From assembly GCF_900099965.1 (NCBI RefSeq), contig NZ_FNDJ01000023.1, positions 1 through 64,000 on the forward strand: a stretch of DNA of 64,000 nt, read 5' to 3'. The notes below the pieces were generated by a model. It was not told the origin of the DNA and ran no database searches. It was given only the letters and a program-made list of their open reading frames with translations. Source of the DNA: Nonomuraea jiangxiensis. Its GTDB lineage: Bacteria > Actinomycetota > Actinomycetes > Streptosporangiales > Streptosporangiaceae. The position numbers and the translations under genes were made by a program. This document shows, piece by piece, positions 61,212 through 64,000 of this stretch. The first letter of the stretch is position 1. Every line of letters starts with the position of its first letter.

Positions 61212-62537
61212 TTTTCGGCGTGCCGATGGCTTTTGATCATCGTGTTGCCTCGTGCCTCGTGCCTCGTGCGGCGCGGTCAGCCTGGAGCGTTCCAAGCTGA
61301 GCGGCTGTTGCCGCTGGGTGCGCCATTCGGTCGTCAGTACGGTGGCGTCGTCCTGCAGCCGGCCGCGCTGGTGCGCCAGGATGGCCTGGATCAGGCGGCG
61401 CAGGGTTTCCGGGGCCGACATGCCGTCGGCCTCGCGGCGGATGATGAAGTCAATGAAGCGCTCCAGCCCGAACAACTCCCCGTTCGGGCTCTGGGCCTCG
61501 ATGATGCCGTCGGTGTAGAACAGCAGCCGGTCCCCGGGTTCGAGCTGGTAGTGCAGCAGGCCGGTGGACAGGTCCAGGCCGAGACCCATCGGTGGGTCGG
61601 GCACGCTGGTCAAGGTGGCGACCTGCTGGCCGCCTCGGATCACCAACGGCGGATGGTGACCTCGATTGACCCAGGCCAGCCGGCCGGTCCGCAGATCGAG
61701 ATCGGCCAGGACGCCGGTGGCGAAGCGGCCGGTGACCTGCTCGGCGATCGCCGCGTCGATAGCCTCGCTCATCGCGGGCAGGTTCGTGCCCTGGCGGCGG
61801 CTGGTGCGAGCGGACCCGATGGCGATGGTGGCGGTAAGCCCGGCCGCGGTGTCGTGCCCCATCGCGTCGAAGATCGACACATGCAGGGTGTCGCCGTCGA
61901 TCGCGTAGTCGTAGGCATCTCCGCCCACCTCGTAGGCCGGCTCCAGCGCGGCGCTGACCACCACCCTGTCATCGGCGAAGCCCCCAGGCGGCAGCAAATT
62001 CCACAACACCTCGGCCGACAGCATCATCGGCCGGGTGCGGACCAGGCGGGCGTAGGAATCGCTGTAGGGGCGCTTGCTGATCAGCAGCAGCGAGACGAGC
62101 GAGGCCAGCCGGCCGGCCAGCAACGCCGCGGCCTCAGATCCCCGCTGCACGCTCACTCCCAGGACGCCGACCCGTTCGGTGCCGCTCAGCAACGGCACCC
62201 ATAGTCGCTGCGGCCCCTCGCCGGCCGACGAGGCAGGGACGCTCTCAGGAGCGGCGGGATCCATCATATGCCGGGCCTCGACGATCTCCACGCCGCGAAA
62301 GGCGCGCCCGGCCATGGTGGCGTCGATCCGGATCGCCTCAAGCCGCTCGCCGTACACGTCGCGCTGCCCGGCCAAGGGCACCAGCAGCTGCTGCTGCAGG
62401 TCAGCTACGTAGATCATCGTCTGAGAGAAGCCGGCCAGCCGTCCGTACGCGGCGACCAGGCCCGGCAGATCCTCCATCGCGGACAGCTGAGTGGCGTCCA
62501 GCAGGCCGCCCAGCATCCGCTCACCATCACCCGTCAC
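61167..62537 (-). CDS. GAF/PP2C-type (SpoIIE-like) serine phosphatase
   Basis: The 456-aa protein has an N-terminal GAF-like sensor (about 20-150: DLPGLVAAYGRLAGFSQTMI, LWVPLLSGTERVGVLGVSVQ) and a C-terminal SpoIIE/RsbU phosphatase (180-390) with EVGGDAYDYAIDGDTLHVSI (metal Asp), DAMGHDTAAGLTATIAI, TGVLADLDLRTGRLAWVNRG, GDRLLFYTDGIIEAQSPNGE and LQDDATVLTTEW. Activates anti-sigma antagonists by dephosphorylation; the nearby STAS protein is a plausible substrate. The last 45-60 residues are basic/polar and run into transposase sequence, so the original C-terminus was replaced. Confidence 0.87.
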   Translation of the reverse strand: MTGDGERMLGGLLDATQLSAMEDLPGLVAAYGRLAGFSQTMIYVADLQQQLLVPLAGQRDVYGERLEAIRIDATMAGRAFRGVEIVEARHMMDPAAPESVPASSAGEGPQRLWVPLLSGTERVGVLGVSVQRGSEAAALLAGRLASLVSLLLISKRPYSDSYARLVRTRPMMLSAEVLWNLLPPGGFADDRVVVSAALEPAYEVGGDAYDYAIDGDTLHVSIFDAMGHDTAAGLTATIAIGSARTSRRQGTNLPAMSEAIDAAIAEQVTGRFATGVLADLDLRTGRLAWVNRGHHPPLVIRGGQQVATLTSVPDPPMGLGLDLSTGLLHYQLEPGDRLLFYTDGIIEAQSPNGELFGLERFIDFIIRREADGMSAPETLRRLIQAILAHQRGRLQDDATVLTTEWRTQRQQPLSLERSRLTAPHEARGTRQHDDQKPSARRKSGGQLDVGEVDLFE

Positions 62538-62624
62538 CTTGACGCCCTCCCCCTGGAGCCTCTCCCCTCACAATAGATCGTCTCCCCCATGCGGAACGAG
62601 CTCCTTCAAGCGTGCTGACCAGGG

Positions 62625-63656
62625 CTAACGTCTCCCGGGCGTGCTGGGGCGGGTGCTGGTGCGCAGTGTGTGCTTGCCCGCCACCATGCGTGGGTGGCCG
62701 AGGACGTCGGCGGGCTGCCAGTGCACGTGGGTGGCCCAGCCCAGGCGTTCGAACAGGTCAATGAGCGCGGCCGAGGGGTCGATCTGGCGGGAACCGCGGC
62801 CGTGCCGGGCGCAGCCGGGCTGGCTGTGGTGGCCGTTGTGCCAGCTTTCGCCGAAGGACAGCAGGGCCAGCGGCCACAGGTCGGTGGAGCGGTCGTGGCG
62901 GCGGGTGGTGTGCGGCCGCTCGCCGATCATGTGGCACAGGGAGTTGACGCTCCAGGTGACGTGCTGCAGCAGGGCGATGCGGACCAGGCCGGCCCAGATG
63001 AATGCGGTCAGCCCGCCGTACAGGCCGCCGCTGATCGCCCAGCCCGCCGCGAACGGCAGAAGCAGGGAGGCTGCGCACAAGGCGGGGAAGGCGCGCGAGA
63101 TCCGCAGCATGGCCGGATCATTGCGGAGCAGGTCGGGGGCATAACGTGTGGCCGAGGTGGGTTCGCTGGAAAACAGCCAGCCTAGGTGGGCGTGGGCCAG
63201 GCCGCGCAGTTGCCCTCCGAGGCCGGTGCCGTAGCGGTAGGGGGAGTGCGGGTCGCCCGGTTGGTCGGTGAAGGCGTGGTGGCGGCGGTGGACGGCCACC
63301 CAGTCGATGAGGTTGCCCTGGAAGCTCATCGACCCGGCCACGGCCAGGGTGACGCGCAGCCAAGGGCGGGCGGTGAAGGAACGGTGGGTCAGCAGCCGGT
63401 GGAAGCCGACCGTCACCCCCAGCCCGGTCACCACGTAGAAGACGGCGGCCAGCAGCAGGTCGGTGAGAGTGATTCCGCTTCCCCACGCCAGCCAGATGCC
63501 GGCGCCCAGCGCGAGGAACGGCGCGATGACGATCGCCGCGGTCAGCGTCACCGGGACGATACCGGCCCGCGCGGGCGCAGCGGGCCGGGGGAACGGCGCA
63601 TGGCCGTCATAGCCCGCCTCGGCGGCGGTGCGGGTGGCGGTCGGCATCCCGGTCAC
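62625..63656 (-). CDS. Membrane fatty acyl-CoA desaturase (delta-9 type)
   Basis: The 343-aa protein has all three histidine boxes: HRLLTH (H-x-x-x-x-H), HRRHH (H-x-x-H-H) and HNGHH, with four hydrophobic helices (IVPVTLTAAIVIAPFLALGA; LLAAVFYVVTGLGVTVGFHR; ASLLLPFAAGWAISGGLYGG). Typical of OLE1/DesA-like di-iron desaturases that introduce a cis double bond into acyl chains, raising membrane fluidity. The start overlaps the STAS gene stop by 4 nt, so the two are co-translated; a stress-pathway link is implied. Confidence 0.9.
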   Translation of the reverse strand: MTGMPTATRTAAEAGYDGHAPFPRPAAPARAGIVPVTLTAAIVIAPFLALGAGIWLAWGSGITLTDLLLAAVFYVVTGLGVTVGFHRLLTHRSFTARPWLRVTLAVAGSMSFQGNLIDWVAVHRRHHAFTDQPGDPHSPYRYGTGLGGQLRGLAHAHLGWLFSSEPTSATRYAPDLLRNDPAMLRISRAFPALCAASLLLPFAAGWAISGGLYGGLTAFIWAGLVRIALLQHVTWSVNSLCHMIGERPHTTRRHDRSTDLWPLALLSFGESWHNGHHSQPGCARHGRGSRQIDPSAALIDLFERLGWATHVHWQPADVLGHPRMVAGKHTLRTSTRPSTPGRR

Positions 63657-63976
63657 GCCATGACCGGGAAGCGGTGGTCCAGCCCGGTGATGCGCAGCAG
63701 CCGGGCCACGCGCGGGGGAACGCCGGTCAGGGCCAGCGTGATGCCTCGTGTCCGGGCACGGCCTTGCACGCCGATCAGCACGCCGATCCCGCCTGCCCCG
63801 CAGAAGGTGACCTGGGACAGATCCACGATGAGCAGGTCGGTGCTGTGGGCGAGGGTGTTGATCAGCCTCTGGCGCAGGCGGGCTGTGGTGAAGATGTCGA
63901 TGTCCCCTGACAGATGCACGAGGGTCGGCGCCGAGGCGCTGGCCCCGGCGAGCGGGGCGATGTCGATGACGGTCAT
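63653..63976 (-). CDS. STAS-domain anti-sigma-factor antagonist
   Basis: About 107 aa from ATG 63976, preceded by GAGGAGG at 6 nt. One STAS domain: TLVHLSGDIDIFTTARLRQR, LLIVDLSQVTFCGAGGIGVL, RGITLALTGVPPRVARLLRI. In SpoIIAA/RsbV proteins the phosphorylated Ser lies in D-x-S-x-x-x-x-x-S-x-G; here the stretch is DLSQVTFCGAGG, with Cys-Gly where the Ser normally stands, so regulation by phosphorylation may differ. Partner of the SpoIIE-type phosphatase gene downstream of the desaturase. Confidence 0.85.
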   Translation of the reverse strand: MTVIDIAPLAGASASAPTLVHLSGDIDIFTTARLRQRLINTLAHSTDLLIVDLSQVTFCGAGGIGVLIGVQGRARTRGITLALTGVPPRVARLLRITGLDHRFPVMA

Positions 63977-64000
63977 GGAAGTCCTCCTCATGGGAGAAGC

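Overview
The window is high-GC DNA with actinomycete gene families throughout: PadR, MarR, TetR, ArsR and LysR regulators, DUF574-type methyltransferase, TerD-like protein, ISL3/IS630/Tn3 elements, and GTG/TTG starts with strong GA-rich ribosome binding sites. A filamentous actinomycete, perhaps of the Streptosporangiales, is my inference; nothing in the window fixes the genus. It reads as an accessory chromosomal arm (or large plasmid): blocks of intact operons separated by nested, broken mobile elements.

Region 1 (1-14.1 kb) is a mobile-element junkyard. It holds a complete IS5-family element with 18-bp inverted ends, a truncated recombinase, an ISL3 transposase fragment, a secreted alpha/beta hydrolase, an IS630 fragment joined to the 3' end of an Rhs gene whose lysozyme-like toxin is broken by two frameshifts, and a lipoprotein that is the likely immunity gene. 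A tyrosine recombinase follows, facing a zinc-finger/coiled-coil protein across a loxP-like dyad. Then come an array of about 23-bp repeats and a 734-aa protein of unknown function.

Region 2 (14.1-22.0 kb) is bounded by two inverted copies of one sequence, each with a subterminal repeat at the same distance. It carries a GNAT enzyme, a TetR/carboxylesterase pair, remnants of LysR and erythromycin-esterase genes, an ArsR sensor and a secreted-inhibitor-like I36 protein.

Region 3 (22-31.7 kb) holds a TerD-like protein and, beside it, the most interesting locus: a 50-aa precursor peptide, a strong hairpin, two JmjC oxygenases, an arginase-fold enzyme, an MFS exporter and a 2OG-Fe(II) oxygenase. 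All are on one strand and nearly all overlap by 4 nt. I read this as a RiPP gene cluster in which Arg residues of the precursor are hydroxylated and/or converted to ornithine. The two JmjC proteins and the arginase share a similar winged-helix-like terminal region that could bind the leader peptide.

Region 4 (31.7-38.7 kb) has Tn3, resolvase and IS3 remnants, two NmrA-type reductases with a divergent MarR regulator, a second tyrosine recombinase preceded by a site laid out like the TnpI internal recombination site of Tn4430-type transposons, and a degenerate second copy of the coiled-coil gene.

Region 5 (39-48.7 kb) holds a Tat-exported molybdenum hydroxylase (large plus 2Fe-2S subunits), a DUF574 methyltransferase, a WD40/HEAT protein, a broken recombinase, and an FtsX/ABC exporter (ATPase frameshifted in the Walker A) with its PadR regulator and a 33-bp operator.

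Region 6 (48.9-58.6 kb) holds a TetR/SDR pair with two operators, a cyclase-family hydrolase, and a seven-gene operon for a peptide/opine-like ABC importer with an LLM flavin monooxygenase and two carboxymuconolactone-decarboxylase-fold proteins.

Region 7 (58.6-64 kb) has gene scraps, a 5'-truncated Tn3 transposase that runs into the 3' end of a GAF/PP2C phosphatase, and a STAS-desaturase pair pointing to stress-controlled membrane fluidity.
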